Positions 26,040 to 36,759 of a DNA stretch of 64,000 nucleotides are shown one piece after another (positions within the stretch are counted from its first letter, which is position 1; each line of letters opens with the position of its first letter). Origin of the DNA: Niebla homalea. Its lineage: Eukaryota > Ascomycota > Lecanoromycetes > Lecanorales > Ramalinaceae. Where the stretch lies: positions 1,419,857 to 1,483,856 of the forward strand of contig JAHGAU010000012.1 of the NCBI GenBank assembly GCA_019925105.1, given 5' to 3'. Made by a program: the position numbers and the translations under genes. The notes below the pieces were generated by a model. It was not told the DNA's origin. It saw only the letters and a program-made list of their open reading frames with translations, and searched no databases.

Positions 26040-26326
26040 TTATGCCTATTTAAATACCATTAACCGGTAAGCGTTTAAAGTAAAGGTAAAGGTAAAGGAG
26101 GGTATTGCCGGATTTCAGTAATGAGTAAGCTCTTTTATATTGTCAGGTTTTAGTCTCCGTAGGATATATTACTAATAATAAGTACAGATAATATAAAGGG
26201 CGTACGGATCCTGGTTAAGATGCTTTTCGATGGTAAGGATAAATACAGGCAAAAGTGAACTTACGGCCTAAAACAGCACGGGATATGGCCGTTTCCGGCA
26301 AGGATCTCACCAAGAACACGCTTTAA
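26040..26326 (-). other. 5' terminal, RIP-poor segment of left element
   Basis: These roughly 290 bases between the element end and the captain gene keep normal CpA and TpG dinucleotides (for example around 26200-26310), unlike the rest of the arm. They contain a short tandem run of TAAAGG units (26079-26098). The partner at 40771-41060 is also comparatively well preserved. It may hold recombinase-binding sites and the captain promoter, but no site can be defined from sequence alone. Confidence 0.5.
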
Positions 26327-26400
26327 TTAATAATTACGAAATTAAATAAAGAAAAAGTATCTTTATAGGGTATCGTTATCGCGAGGCCGGGCTTATAACC
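26327..26400 (-). mobile_element. Copia leader and primer-binding site, cut by left giant element
   Basis: On the minus strand, directly after the LTR, the sequence reads GGTTATAAGCCCGGCC. It then follows the leader of Copia-1 (30006-30080) base by base until about 26330, where it switches to the giant element end. The rest of this Copia copy must lie beyond the other end of the giant element. Confidence 0.75.
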
Positions 26401-26552
26401 TCTTAAAATATAAGGTATAAGTTACTTAATTATTTTTTAAGTATAAAAGTGCGATTAAGTACTTTTACATCCCAGCTATCTTAATCGGGTCTAGCTTCGG
26501 ATTATATCTAATCTACCCGACTGCCGGGTAATTAATATGAGTACTTTCAACA
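26401..26552 (-). repeat. 5' LTR of a second Copia-1-family copy
   Basis: It is 152 bases long, and its reverse complement starts TGTTGAAAGTACTC. It aligns over its whole length with the two LTRs of Copia-1 at 29854 and 36318. TTTCAACA at 26545-26552 is the unmutated form of the end that Copia-1 shows as TGTTAAAA or TATTAAAA. It is flanked on the right by Copia-2 sequence, so this copy seems to have inserted into Copia-2. Confidence 0.85.
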
Positions 26553-27387
26553 AAAGTTATTAAAATCCTATATTAATTTAATAAAGGCGTCCGTAACTTA
26601 ATCGTTTATAATATCCTTTTTATCTTTAATAATACCTTTAATCTTATTAACCCCGGATAATTATAATAAATTAATTATTCCCTTAAGTAAAATAATAACT
26701 TAAAGGATTTAAATATATTTATCGGCCGTAGTAATATCTTTATAAAACTTTTACCGGCGGCCTTTTATTTTTTTAAAGTTAATATTAAAGTTATTAATAA
26801 TTTAATACCCGTAACCCTATATATTATTCCCGTAAATTAAGAAGCTTTAAAATATTAACATAAAGTAACGGGGTATATAAAAAAGTAAAATATTAAGTTC
26901 TTACCGGAAACGATAACCGGTATTAACCTTTTTAATTTATTAAATTTATTAAAAAACTATAAGTACGTTATTTATACGGAAATATAAATAAAGCTTAAGT
27001 TAAATAAAAGTTATATTAAGCCTGGTATTTATTAAAATAAGCTTATTTATTCTAATTTAATTAACTTTATTATTAAACTCTTTATATAAAACGGTTCTTA
27101 AAGCCTTTTAAGGTTATATAAAGAGAATTTATTACTTAAACCGCTTTATCCGCTATTTATATATTAACGATAATAATATATATAGTAATTTCAAATTTAA
27201 TAATTAACAATACATCAAAAGGATTTGGTAAAAGTTTATAGTACTTTATAACCTTTAATAAAACGGTATTTCTAAACGAATAAATTAAACCTTTATTACC
27301 CGGGCTTATATGATATTATTAAATAATAGCTTATTACGTTTCTTATTATTAAACTTATTATTATAACGGCCTTTATATATAATATAA
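26553..27387 (+). pseudogene. Copia-2 segment 1: integrase core
   Basis: Plus strand. From about 27130 the frame reads the Copia integrase signature: an FIRYLYINDNNIYSNFKF region (family RSDGGxEYxSxxF), then LQQNGISKRINQTFITRA (family PQQNGVSERxNRTLxERAR). The block ends at PLYII, directly before the tailed element at 27388. The part before 27000 is not assigned. The 5' LTR of Copia-2 is not in the window. Confidence 0.75.
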
Positions 27388-27910
27388 GTCACCGAAGACC
27401 TCACGGAGAAGGCCCGCCACCGGCTGGGGAAGATAAAGAGGAGCGGAAACCGGCCACGCCAATTATACGAACCGGAAAGCATCTTCTACAGCCGTAAAGA
27501 TGCAATAGCAGACGTTTACTAAAAGTCTTTAAAGGAGTTAATAGCGATAATAGTATAAAAGGGGTATATATTAAACGCGTAAGTATTAATAAAGATATTC
27601 AGAGGTATTATATAAGATTAAGGCAGTGCAGATATATAAAGGTACGGAAAAGCAATAAGCTTAAAAATAGCCTTTATAAGGATACGGTCGTAATATTACG
27701 GATTTTCTTGGGGAAATTAGAATATAGGAAATATATAAATAAATTACCACTCTTTAAACGGCCGTTAATATCCTTTACCTTAAAGGATAAAGGGTAGAGG
27801 CTTGGTAAACGCCGGTTTTTGCCTTAACGTTATAAGTATCAGGTTTTTACGGTTATTAATAAGGCTAAAAAGCCGCGTATTAAGGAACGCCGGAATTAAT
27901 CAATCAATCA
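27388..27910 (+). mobile_element. Non-LTR-like insertion 1 with (AATC)n tail and 13-bp target duplication
   Basis: The duplication ATATATAATATAA is perfect at 27375-27387 and 27911-27923. The insert ends GAACGCCGGAATTA (27885-27898) followed by AATCAATCAATC. Taking it out with one duplication copy rejoins the integrase frame of Copia-2. The first 135 bases are GC-rich and free of RIP. A plus-strand frame with glutamine-type stops covers the insert (for example QGYGRNITDFLGEIR), so it may be the 3' part of a LINE coding region. Variable-length duplication plus a simple-repeat tail are hallmarks of target-primed reverse transcription; the family was not identified. Confidence 0.72.
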
Positions 27911-27923
27911 ATATATAATATAA

Positions 27924-29193
27924 TATTTATAAATACTTATAACGTATTAAATTAAACTATAAATTTTAAGAAATCCGATTAATTTTTTATTAAGAAAATT
28001 AAATAACGCAATATATATTAAGAATATAAGCTTCTGGGTATAAATTATTTAAAATTCCAAATTAAAACCGTAAAAGGATACCTTATTAGCTTTAAGGGTT
28101 ATTACGTTTATAAAATATTTATATTAAATAACCGGGTTTAACGTTATAATTATATTAAATAGTTAAAGGATAAAACCGTTTAATTTAAACGTAAAACCAA
28201 TAATTTTTTACCGGTTTATTACTTAATACCAAAATAAAGGGAGATAATTATGGTGGATTTCTAATTATTATTAAAACGGATACGTTTTAATAATAATAAA
28301 AATATAAATAATAAACCGGTTATTATTATTATATAAAACTTTTATATATAAACGTTATGGATAAAACCGATAATATTATTATTAAAAATATAACCGAATT
28401 TATATCCGATAAATAACTTAAGTTTTATATAACCTTAAAACCTATAACTATTAAGGAATATATTAATAAGAAGGACTTATTTGTATTATCCTTATTTACT
28501 TTTAATAATAATATTATAAAAAAATTTCCGGGTATATATATTTTTATAAATTTAAACTTAAGCTTATTTAATCCTTACGATTTAATTCTATATTATTACT
28601 TATCTTTAAGAAAATTTATTAAATCTTTAGATTTATTTACTTAAGCTTATATAGTTAAAATATAACCTTTAAGTTACCGGCGTAACCGGGACTTTAATTA
28701 TTAAGCCGCTAGTTTTTATTAATGCTTATATATTTTATAACCGCAATCCCCATAAATTATATTAAGCCTACGATTTATATATAAGCCGTAAAGGACGTAT
28801 ACCGTAGAATAAAATAAAAGCTCGCTATAAAAGATAAAGTTAAATCCTTAAAAAAGAATAAAACCTGGATCCTAATAAATTTACCTCTCGGTATTAATAT
28901 ATTAAATAATAAGTAGGTTTATAAGTATAAACGTGGACTGGACGGTAGTATTACCCGGTATAAGGCTAGGTAAATAATCCGTGGCTTTTAATAAAAAGAA
29001 GGCTTGGATTTCTTTAATACCTTTATAACGGTTATTAAGCTTATAAGCTATAAGGCCCTCTTTATTATAATGGCTATATATAATCTAAAGATTAAGTAAA
29101 TAAACGTTAAAATAATATTCCTTTATGGTAATATCCTTAAAAAGATTTATATTTATTAATTAACGGGTTTTAATAATAACTTAAAATAAGTTT
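27924..29193 (+). pseudogene. Copia-2 segment 2: integrase C-terminus and start of reverse transcriptase
   Basis: The frame from segment 1 continues. Near 29010-29190 it reads DFFNTFITVIKLISYKALF, LKIKQINVKIIFLYG and YQLTGFNNNLKQV, matching Copia reverse transcriptase (YxxTFAPVxKPxSxRxxL, QxDVKTAFLxG, QPxGF). It stops at 29193 inside the target duplication AAAATAAGTTT and resumes at 36548. Confidence 0.82.
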
Positions 29194-29853
29194 GAAGGGG
29201 CGAGCGTGGCGGAATGGCATTTTTGAGTGCAGAAAATAAACTATAGAATAATTAAATATTTTAAGGGTAAAGGATGATTTCATTAAGAGCCCTTAAACCC
29301 TATCCGGTAAGTTACGTAATTAATATAGATAAGGCAATAATAAATATCCGATGATTTATTAATACCCGTAGTTAACCTTAAATGAGCCTAGTTATTACGT
29401 AGGGCCGGTAAAAAGGGGTTACGGGGATTTAATGCTAAAAAGTTAAAATTAAGATTAAATAAGGTTAATCCGAAAAGTTACGTAATAAAGTACTTAAAAT
29501 GAAGTTTAAGCATTAAAAGAAATAAAGTTATATAATTAAAACCGCCTCCCTCCGATTAAGCTTAATATTGTTATTAAATCCTTACCGCGGATTATAACGT
29601 TAAAAAGTAAAGGATTTTTAATAAAAATAATAAATTAAGGATTTAAGGTAATTATTAATCTTAATCGGGTTAACGTAAAGACTTAATCGTAATATTAAGG
29701 TAAATAACTGCGGAGGAGAGGTTTTTATTTAAATTAGGTTAATATCTAGGGTAAGTTAAGGTTAAGTTAACCGATTATAGTTTCTTTTTCCCTTTTAAAA
29801 TTGAAGTAATAAGTTTAAAATAAATATAAATATTAAGATAATTATAGCTTAAC
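29194..29853 (+). mobile_element. Non-LTR-like insertion 2, 5' part, tRNA-like head
   Basis: It begins GAAGGGGCGAGCGTGGCGG directly after AAAATAAGTTT (29183-29193). The rest of the insert is at 36475-36547, where the same 11 bases follow (36548-36558). Total length is 733 bases once Copia-1 is removed. TGGCGGAATGGC near 29207 fits 11 of 12 positions of the tRNA A-box, and the first 20 bases resemble a tRNA-Leu 5' end. No convincing B-box was seen, so SINE status is only possible. The interior is RIP-mutated. Confidence 0.7.
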
Positions 29854-30005
29854 TGTTAAAAGTACTCACATTAGTTACCCGGCACTCGGGTAGATTAGAT
29901 ATGATCCGAAGCTAGACCCAATTAAGGTAGCCGGGATTCAGGAGTACTTAGTCGCACTTCTATATATAGAAAATAATTAAGCAACTTATATTTTATATTT
30001 TAAAA
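29854..30005 (+). repeat. Copia-1 5' LTR
   Basis: Starts TGTTAAAAGTACTC. Compared with the 3' LTR about 18 of 152 bases differ, and every difference I saw is a C/T or G/A transition, in both directions. RIP therefore produced the divergence, and LTR age cannot be estimated from it. Confidence 0.92.
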
Positions 30006-30021
30006 GGTTATAAGCCCGGCC
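30006..30021 (+). other. Copia-1 primer-binding site, half-tRNA iMet type
   Basis: GGTTATAAGCCCGGCC immediately follows the LTR. With one RIP change reversed it complements the anticodon stem-loop of initiator tRNA-Met (CCGGGCTCATAACC). This is the priming site used by Drosophila copia, where a tRNA-iMet fragment is the primer. Confidence 0.75.
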
Positions 30022-31600
30022 TCGCGATAACAATACTTTATAAAGATACCTTTTTTTTATTTAATTTTATAACTATAATATAGAGATCTTACCGTATAAA
30101 ATATATTTAAAAGATAGAAATATTTTATTTAAGAATATTATTAAATTACGATCTTTAAGCTATAAAGTTAATTAATAACTTAATAATCTAAAATTCTATA
30201 AGGATAAGATGCCTTAATTTTATTATTACCGGAATATACGTATTTATTAATTAAAAAATATAGATACTTATTTTCCAGCCTTATAAATTAATTATACGCC
30301 GGTATTTATACGCCGGAAACCGGCTATATATAAGGGCTTTAACTTTATAATATAAAACGTTAAGCGGAGCCTTAATAAAGATCTTAATTAAGAAATTTCG
30401 ATTTTAATTAAACTCTTTAAAGTTTAAACCCTTAAATTTTATAATTATAATAAGAAATCTTTATCCGATCTAAATTCTCTTTATAACTTAAAGGATTTTT
30501 AACTTTATTTTACCGCCGGGATTATTTAGTTAAAACCTTTTATAAGGATTATAGAATATTATAGAATTAAAAAACTTTAAACTTTCACTTTTTATAATAA
30601 AAAATCTTATCTTTAAGATAAACTTTTATTTTTAAGATAATAACTTTTATTATATAATAAGGATGGAACTTAATTTTACCCTTAAAATTACTTAATTAAA
30701 ATTATTTTTAAGGATTAAATTTAAGGAGAAAGAAATTTATTTATTTAAATTAAGATTCTACGTTTTAAAAAGGGAGATTAAAAATTAATTACTGAATCCT
30801 TTATATTTTAATTAACCCGGAAGGTTACTTAATTTAATTAACGCCTAGAAAATTAAGGATAAAGTAATTATAAATAGAAATTATAACCCTTAAAATAAAA
30901 AGCGGTAATTAATTATGGAAATTAACTTTCCATATTATATTAAGCGTAAAAAAGGCGAATAATTTTAAAAAGGTATAAAAATAACTTAAATATCCGTAAA
31001 GTTTCGGTTTATTATTAATTAAAATAGATTAAACTTTATTTAAAATTTAGGCTTTATTATTAAAACCCTTAAGTATATTATTACTCTACTTTATTAATAC
31101 GGAAATCCTCTTATTGTTTTTTATTATTAAATTAAAAGTAAATTCTTTTATTTTTACTTAAAAAACCTTCAGAAAGAAAACCGAAGGACTATTTAGGAGG
31201 TAGCTGAAAACGTAAATAAAGAATATTTACCCCTATTTATACCGAAGTCTTACGATAACTTCAGCTTAAAGGTATTTAAAAAACCTTTAATATTACCGCT
31301 TAACGAATTAATTTTTAAGCTTTATTTAAGGGTAAAAAATTAAATCCCGTTATTTAATACAGAATATCCCCTGCTTTTAAACGACTTATTAATTAAGTAT
31401 TAATTAGAATCTAAATCGTTGGAATTAAAAAACCTATTAAACTTCTTATTTAATCCTAGTTTTAAGTTTAAATTTAATTAAGTAATTAATATTTTTTCAC
31501 GCGTAAATATTAGTTTAAGGACCTTAAGTTCCTATTTTCTCGCCGAAAATAACCTTTAAGACCATTAAAAACTCCGCCTCCGGGAGTTTTTTCCTTAATA
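30022..31600 (+). other. Copia-1 internal region without assigned domain
   Basis: Between leader and recognisable gag. Short near-open pieces occur, but no motif could be read. It could be an N-terminal gag extension, an extra ORF or an old insertion. Confidence 0.4.
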
Positions 31601-32300
31601 TAATTCCATTATTAATTGAGTAACGTTAATGGATGTTATGGTACCGGTAAGTTAAGGACTAGTTAATCCTTAATAACCTTTATAAGCCTATAACTGCTAA
31701 GGATAAACTTAAGGCTACTATAACTATTAAAACTTACTATAAGGATAATATACGCTACCTTATGGATAAATTGGATATAATTAAAGAAATCTAGATTACT
31801 TTTATTACCTATTTTAAACCTTAAGGTTTAAGCTTATATACTAAGTTAACCCGGGAGTTTAAAATAATAATAAAAGGTTTAAATAAAACGGTTAATTAAT
31901 TTATTTATAAATTCCGTAAGTATATTATTGAAATACTAATTATTAATAAATTATATAAAGTCTTTAACTTAATAATTATTTAATTTTTCTTATTCGGTTT
32001 CGGTAATGGTTAATAATATTTTTATTTTAACTTAGCTTAAAACCAGATTATCTTAAGTTAAAATTCTTTTAATTTTAATGAAATTATATTAAAAGTTATT
32101 AATAAAGAACTGTAGGTTAATATAACCCGCGTTAATATTATTTTATAATTTTATTTAGTAGCTTTAAAGGTTAATAATAAACGGTCTTTTACTAAATATA
32201 ATAGCTAAAAGTATAATTATTATACCGTAAAAAGCTATAATAATAAATACCCGGAGAACAATTATTAAGTCCTTTACCTTAAGAAAAGGATTAAGACGTT
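31600..32300 (+). pseudogene. Copia-1 gag with zinc knuckle
   Basis: The frame ends in a CCHC-like knuckle, with the cysteines now tyrosines through RIP (around 32194-32240), followed by NKYPE at 32243-32256, matching the KHPE motif that follows the knuckle in many Copia gag proteins. Gag forms the virus-like particle. It is broken by several stops. Confidence 0.65.
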
Positions 32301-32399
32301 ATACCGGAGGTTAAAGAAGTTAAAGATTAAGGAAGCTATTATTATTATAATACCGGTAAATTTATCGGTTTTAAAGGAGGTCTATAATATAATAAATAT

Positions 32400-35300
32400 A
32401 AACGTTAAGCTTAAATATATAATAATATCCGTTAACTTAATTAATTTATAAAAGTTAATAATTTTAAATAGTAGTTATAATAAATATCTTTTTTATTAAA
32501 AAGAATTCTTTAATAATAATTTCCGGCCTTATTAAATAATATCTTTAAGGTTAAGTTTAATATAAATTAATTATACTGGCGGTATTAATACCGCCCGGGT
32601 AACCTATAATATTAACGGAAGGAAGGTAATAATCGAATTTTTAAACTTTATTTATTCCCCTGATAATAAAATAAATTTCCTTTTAGAGATTTAGTTTTTA
32701 AATAATAAAGTTAAAATAGTGATTTCCCGGGTTAAATGGATAATAATTAAAAAATTTAATAAATTTATATACTCCCGGTAAAAATAGCTTTTTATATTAG
32801 ATTTCTAGGTATTATTTTAATTAATAATAACGGTATTTAATGTATTAAACGATATATTAACTTAATATATAAAAATAGGGTATTTCGGCCCCTAGTTTAT
32901 TATTAAATTAATTACGGTATTGATAAAGATGTTCCTTAAGCGTAAATGAAAAGAGCGAGAAAAGCTTTTAAAAAAGGTAATATATATATATTATGCTTTT
33001 AATAAAATAACCTTTTAGCCTTATAAGGAATATTTTAAGCTAAGGATTACTCCGTTAAAGTTTATTTACTTAGACGTTATAAGGTTTATTAAGCCGGTAA
33101 GCTTTAATATAATTAAATATTTTATTACTTTCCGGGATAACTTTATTTATATATTAAAAGTTTACCCGGTAATTTATAAGTCGGACGTAGCCCGTAAATT
33201 TAAATAATTTTAAGCTAAATATAAAATTATTAACCGGAAAATCAGGCGCTTATAAATAAATAATAAGGGTAAATATATATTAAAGGATTTTTAAGATTAC
33301 CTTAAAGACTATAATATTATTTATAAATTAATGGTATAAAGTAACCCCGAATAAAACCTTATAAGTAAAAGATTTAACCGGGAAATTAAAGAACGGATCC
33401 GTATAATAATTTATAATATAAGTTTACTTAAGAATTTATAGCCGGAAATCGTTATAACCATTAATTACCTTATTATAAAGGAACTTACGTCTAATTTAAA
33501 AGGGAAGATTACCTTATATTAAACGTAATATAATTAAGAACCGGATTTATTATACTTATGAATAATTAGGTTATTAATATAAATTAAGATTATAAAGTAT
33601 TAAACCTCCTTAAATAAAAGGGCCAATTTATTTATTCTATTAAGCTACGATAATAAAATTATTAAGATATACCGGGTCTTCGATTTTTAAGTATAAATTT
33701 TTAATAAGAAAATAGAATAATTTTATAACGTTTATATTAAGGAACGGAAGATTACTCCGTTAAATAACTCCGATAAAAATATTTTAACGGAGAAAATTTA
33801 ACGTTTAAAAAAAAATATATAACCTTAATAAGTTTTTATTTTAAGGGAGAATTATGAAAATTAAGTTTATAATAACGTTTTTATTAATAATATCCTAAAC
33901 GATATACCTATAGGTAATATAACCTTAGCTAAAAAATAAGGAAATTACCCTTAAATTTAATATAATTAAAATAAATAGTAATTTAATAAATCGCGGGAAA
34001 AAATTAAAATTATCTTTTAAGGTAATTTTAAGCTTAAAATCCTTAAGTACTTAAAATTCCGGAATATGTCCTTAAACTTATTATTTACTTTTATTAATAT
34101 AACTATTTTAAATAAAGAAAAGGATATTTATTACTTAACGTTAATATTATTTAAGAATAAGCCAGAATTATTTAAGTTAAAAACTTATTAAGAAGTTATA
34201 AAAGATACTTATTATAAAATAAATTAATAATTAATAGAAAAAAACGAATATGGCTTTTATATTAAAAATAATATTTAAATATTCGTACTTAAGTATATAA
34301 TACCCTTAAATATAATTATTTTAAAAGGACGATAGGTTTATACTCTTAAGAAAGGCGTTAACGGTTTAATTATTCAATATAAGGCCTATTAAGTAATCCG
34401 CGGCTATAAATAACGGGAAAATATTAACTATAATAAAACTTTTACTTCTATAATTAAACCTATAAGTTATAAAATACTTTTTATATTAATAACGGTTAAC
34501 GATTAAAACTTAAAGTAAATAAACGTAAAAATAGCCTTTTTTTATAACTTAATTAAAGAAAAAGTCTATATAAAGTAACCCTATAATTAAAAGAAAGGCA
34601 TTAATATATATTATAAACTTAATAAAGCCCTTTATAAATTAAAATAATCCTTTTAATTATAATATTATTACTTTTTTACCTTTATAAAAAAGTAAAGGTT
34701 TAAGCTGATATTTACGGACTATTACGTATTTATATACCTTAAAAATAGGACGATTATAGCTCTCTATATAAACGATATCCTGATTATTAACTTATTTAAG
34801 GAAGGTATTATAACCTTAAAAAAAGTACTTAATAATTAATTCCGTATATTTAACTTAAGGTTAATTTATTATTACTTAAGTATAATTATTATAAAAAATT
34901 ATTAAAATAAAACGTTTTAACTTAATTAAAAAGCTTATATAGAAAGAGTTATTAAAGATTATAAATAATAGGATATTATTTTTATATATATCCTTATAAA
35001 GTTAAAGTATAAGTTAAAGTTTATATTTAAAGGCTATAAAACCAATCCGATTTTCCGGAAGAAATATTAATTAATTATAAGTTCTTTAATATATATTATA
35101 CTTAAAACTTACTTAAATATCGTTTACTTTATTTTAATAATTAACCGATATATTTTAAATCTTACCGAATATTATTAAAAGTTAATAAAAAGAATTTTAT
35201 AATACCTCTATATTATAGTTACCTTTTAATTAATATATTAAAATAAATTAAAAGCTTTTAATAACTATATTGATTCCGATTTTACCGTAAATTTAACCCG

Positions 35301-35900
35301 GAGGTCTATTACGGGCTACGTATTTGATATCGGAAGTATTATAATTAATTAATAATTTAAATATTAAGTTATAATTATCTTCTTTACCTATAAAGTAAAA
35401 TATATAGGATAAATATAAATAATTAAAGAAGCTTTATAACTTAAATAATTTTTAAGTAAAATTAAGCCGTATTAAGTTAAGAACCTCCCTACTATTACTA
35501 TTTACGGAGATAATTAAAGCGTTATAACTTTTATTAAGAACCCCGTATTCTATACCCGGATTAAGTATATAAGTATTTAATAATACTGGCTTTAAGAAGT
35601 TATAAAAGATAATTAAATAAATTTAAAATATATCCTAACGTATAAATAAGTCGCCGATAGCTTAATAAAGCCTTTATTATATTAGCCCTTTAAAAGGTTC
35701 CGTAAGGTACTTAATTTTAAAGTACCCCCGGAACGTCCTTATATTAACCGAAGCCTTATTAATAATATTAATAATTTTATAGCTTTATTTTTAAGTTACT
35801 TAAGGTAAGCTTTAAGTTACTTATAAAAAGAATTCTTAATTATTTATAAGGAAATTATTATTAATCTTAAGGAATTTAAGAATACGTTTTAATATAAATT
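32400..35900 (+). pseudogene. Copia-1 pol: protease, integrase, reverse transcriptase, RNase H
   Basis: Order as in Ty1/Copia. The protease region (32455-32700) keeps an LNSS motif where the family has DSGx, then VTYNINGRKVIIEFLNF. The integrase core (32980-33540) has PLKFIYLDVIRFIKPVSF, then INNKGKYILKDF (family DNGGEYTSKxF) and SNPEXNLISKRFNRE (family PQxNGxxERxNR). Reverse transcriptase (34280-34960) includes RWVYTLKKGVNG, then NYNKTFTSIIKPISYK. The catalytic box LYINDILI is at 34762-34785 (family YVDD, first D now N). RNase H (35258-35465) shows YIDSDFTVN, RSITGYVFDIGS and KEAL. Stops occur throughout at glutamine and tryptophan positions. Confidence 0.92.
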
Positions 35901-36306
35901 TAATATATAAAGTAAAAAGGTTGAAAAAATATTTTAAAAAAGGGGTAAATCGTAAAAAATAATACTTACCCCGGAGTATACCCGGATGAAATCATATACC
36001 CCAAAAGGTTATTAAAAGATGATTTAAGATACAGGGGAGCTTACCGTCGCCGTGCCAACTTTATAACTTAGGGGAGTAAGTAGTATATATTTAGGGCTAT
36101 AAGTATAATCTTCCAAGGTATTTTACTATAAAAGGATTACCGCTATAGTATAAAGAAGTAAAAGATTACCGCTATAAGGGAGCTTTAATAATTTATAAAA
36201 AATATTACTTAAATAGGGTATACGTTATATAAAGATTGAAGCTGAAAAGTAGTAATAAAATATAATATTATAAATGGATAATTATATAAGTAATATATAT
36301 TAAAGC

Positions 36307-36317
36307 TTAAAGGGGAG
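36307..36317 (+). other. Copia-1 polypurine tract
   Basis: TTAAAGGGGAG lies directly before the 3' LTR and would prime plus-strand synthesis. The same arrangement, AGTGGGAG, precedes the Copia-2 LTR at 38769. Confidence 0.7.
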
Positions 36318-36469
36318 TATTAAAAGTACTTATATTGGTTACCCGGTACTCGGATAGATTAAATATAATCCGAAGCTAGACCCAATTAAGGTAGCCGGGA
36401 TTCAGGAGTATTTAGTCGCACTTCTGTATATAGAGAATAATCAAGCAACTTACACCTCATATTTCAAGA
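36318..36469 (+). repeat. Copia-1 3' LTR
   Basis: Starts TATTAAAAGTACTT (TG changed to TA) and ends CATATTTCAAGA, followed by TTAAC. Same length as the 5' LTR. Confidence 0.92.
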
Positions 36470-36474
36470 TTAAC

Positions 36475-36547
36475 CACCAGTATTATAGAACGCCGAAATT
36501 AGCTTAAAGTAGCTAGACTCGTATATAAACAAATCAATCAATCAATC
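36475..36547 (+). mobile_element. Non-LTR-like insertion 2, 3' end with (AATC)n tail
   Basis: Contains GAACGCCGAAATTA (36488-36501), shared with insertion 1, and ends in AAATCAATCAATCAATC, then the duplication AAAATAAGTTT. Removing insertion 2 plus one duplication joins LKQV at 29190 to YLLNKAFYKLK at 36556 in frame. Confidence 0.8.
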
Positions 36548-36759
36548 AAAATAAGTTTATTTATTAAATAAAGCTTTTTATAAACTTAAATAATTACCCC
36601 GGATTTAATATTAATATTTCTTTATATTCTTTAAGAAACTCGGTTACCGTTATATTAATAAAGATTATAGCGTATTCTTAAATCCGGATATTAATATTAT
36701 CGTTACCGTATATATTAATAATATCTTAATAATAAAAGTTAATAAACGGGTTATTATTA
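36548..36759 (+). pseudogene. Copia-2 segment 3: reverse transcriptase middle part
   Basis: Reads YLLNKAFYKLK (family LNKALYGLKQ) and then VYINNILIIKVNKRVII, the YVDD catalytic box with both aspartates changed to asparagine (about 36705-36735). It ends at the hAT element. After removing that element and one 8-base duplication the frame runs on as NLKA then LNKKFKMSDL. Confidence 0.85.

Larger units (their letters stand above)
1..26326 (-). mobile_element. Left Starship-like giant element relic, 5' end at 26326, 3' end outside window
   Basis: Reading from 26326 leftwards, the sequence matches in inverted orientation the segment that starts at 40771 and runs right to the window end. Both copies begin with the same terminal bases (TTAAAGCGTG). 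The first gene from this end is a DUF3435 tyrosine recombinase relic reading inward, which is the position of the captain gene in Starships. The flank beyond 26326 is the leader of a Copia retrotransposon whose remainder is missing here, so the element seems to have landed inside that Copia. RIP has broken every gene. The other end is not seen, so length (at least 26.3 kb) and target duplication are unknown. The Starship label is an inference from the captain family and its position; the repeat itself is seen directly. Confidence 0.65.
5771..26326 (+). repeat. Left arm of giant inverted repeat
   Basis: This arm pairs in reverse complement with 40771-64000. Anchor pairs found by reading: 7395/62440 (G-rich hairpin), 10600/59220, 13840/56040, 15260/51880 (a run through GGTATT), 16900/50240, 19230/47950, 20620/46520 and 26326/40771. 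Most differences are C/T or G/A transitions, as expected from RIP. Similarity is lost between about 20960 and 23350 at the DNA level, although the genes there are still related as proteins. Sequence left of 5771 probably pairs with DNA beyond the right window edge. Confidence 0.85.
29854..36469 (+). mobile_element. Copia-1: complete Ty1/Copia retrotransposon relic, 6.6 kb
   Basis: Two 152-base LTRs (29854-30005 and 36318-36469), a primer-binding site, gag, protease, integrase, reverse transcriptase and RNase H in Copia order, a polypurine tract, and a 5-base duplication TTAAC at 29849-29853 and 36470-36474. All frames are broken by RIP. About 1.6 kb between leader and gag has no assignment, which makes it longer than a typical 5 kb Copia. 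It is inserted in the tailed element 2, so it is younger than that element. Confidence 0.92.

Noticed and set aside
23350..26326. Separate 3-kb transposon in inverted repeat with 40771-43720
   Set aside because: The match continues in register with the outer arms (same position sum), so it is the captain end of the giant element rather than an independent repeat.
29200..29240. tRNA-Leu gene
   Set aside because: Only the 5' part resembles a tRNA; no anticodon arm or B-box follows, so at most a SINE head.
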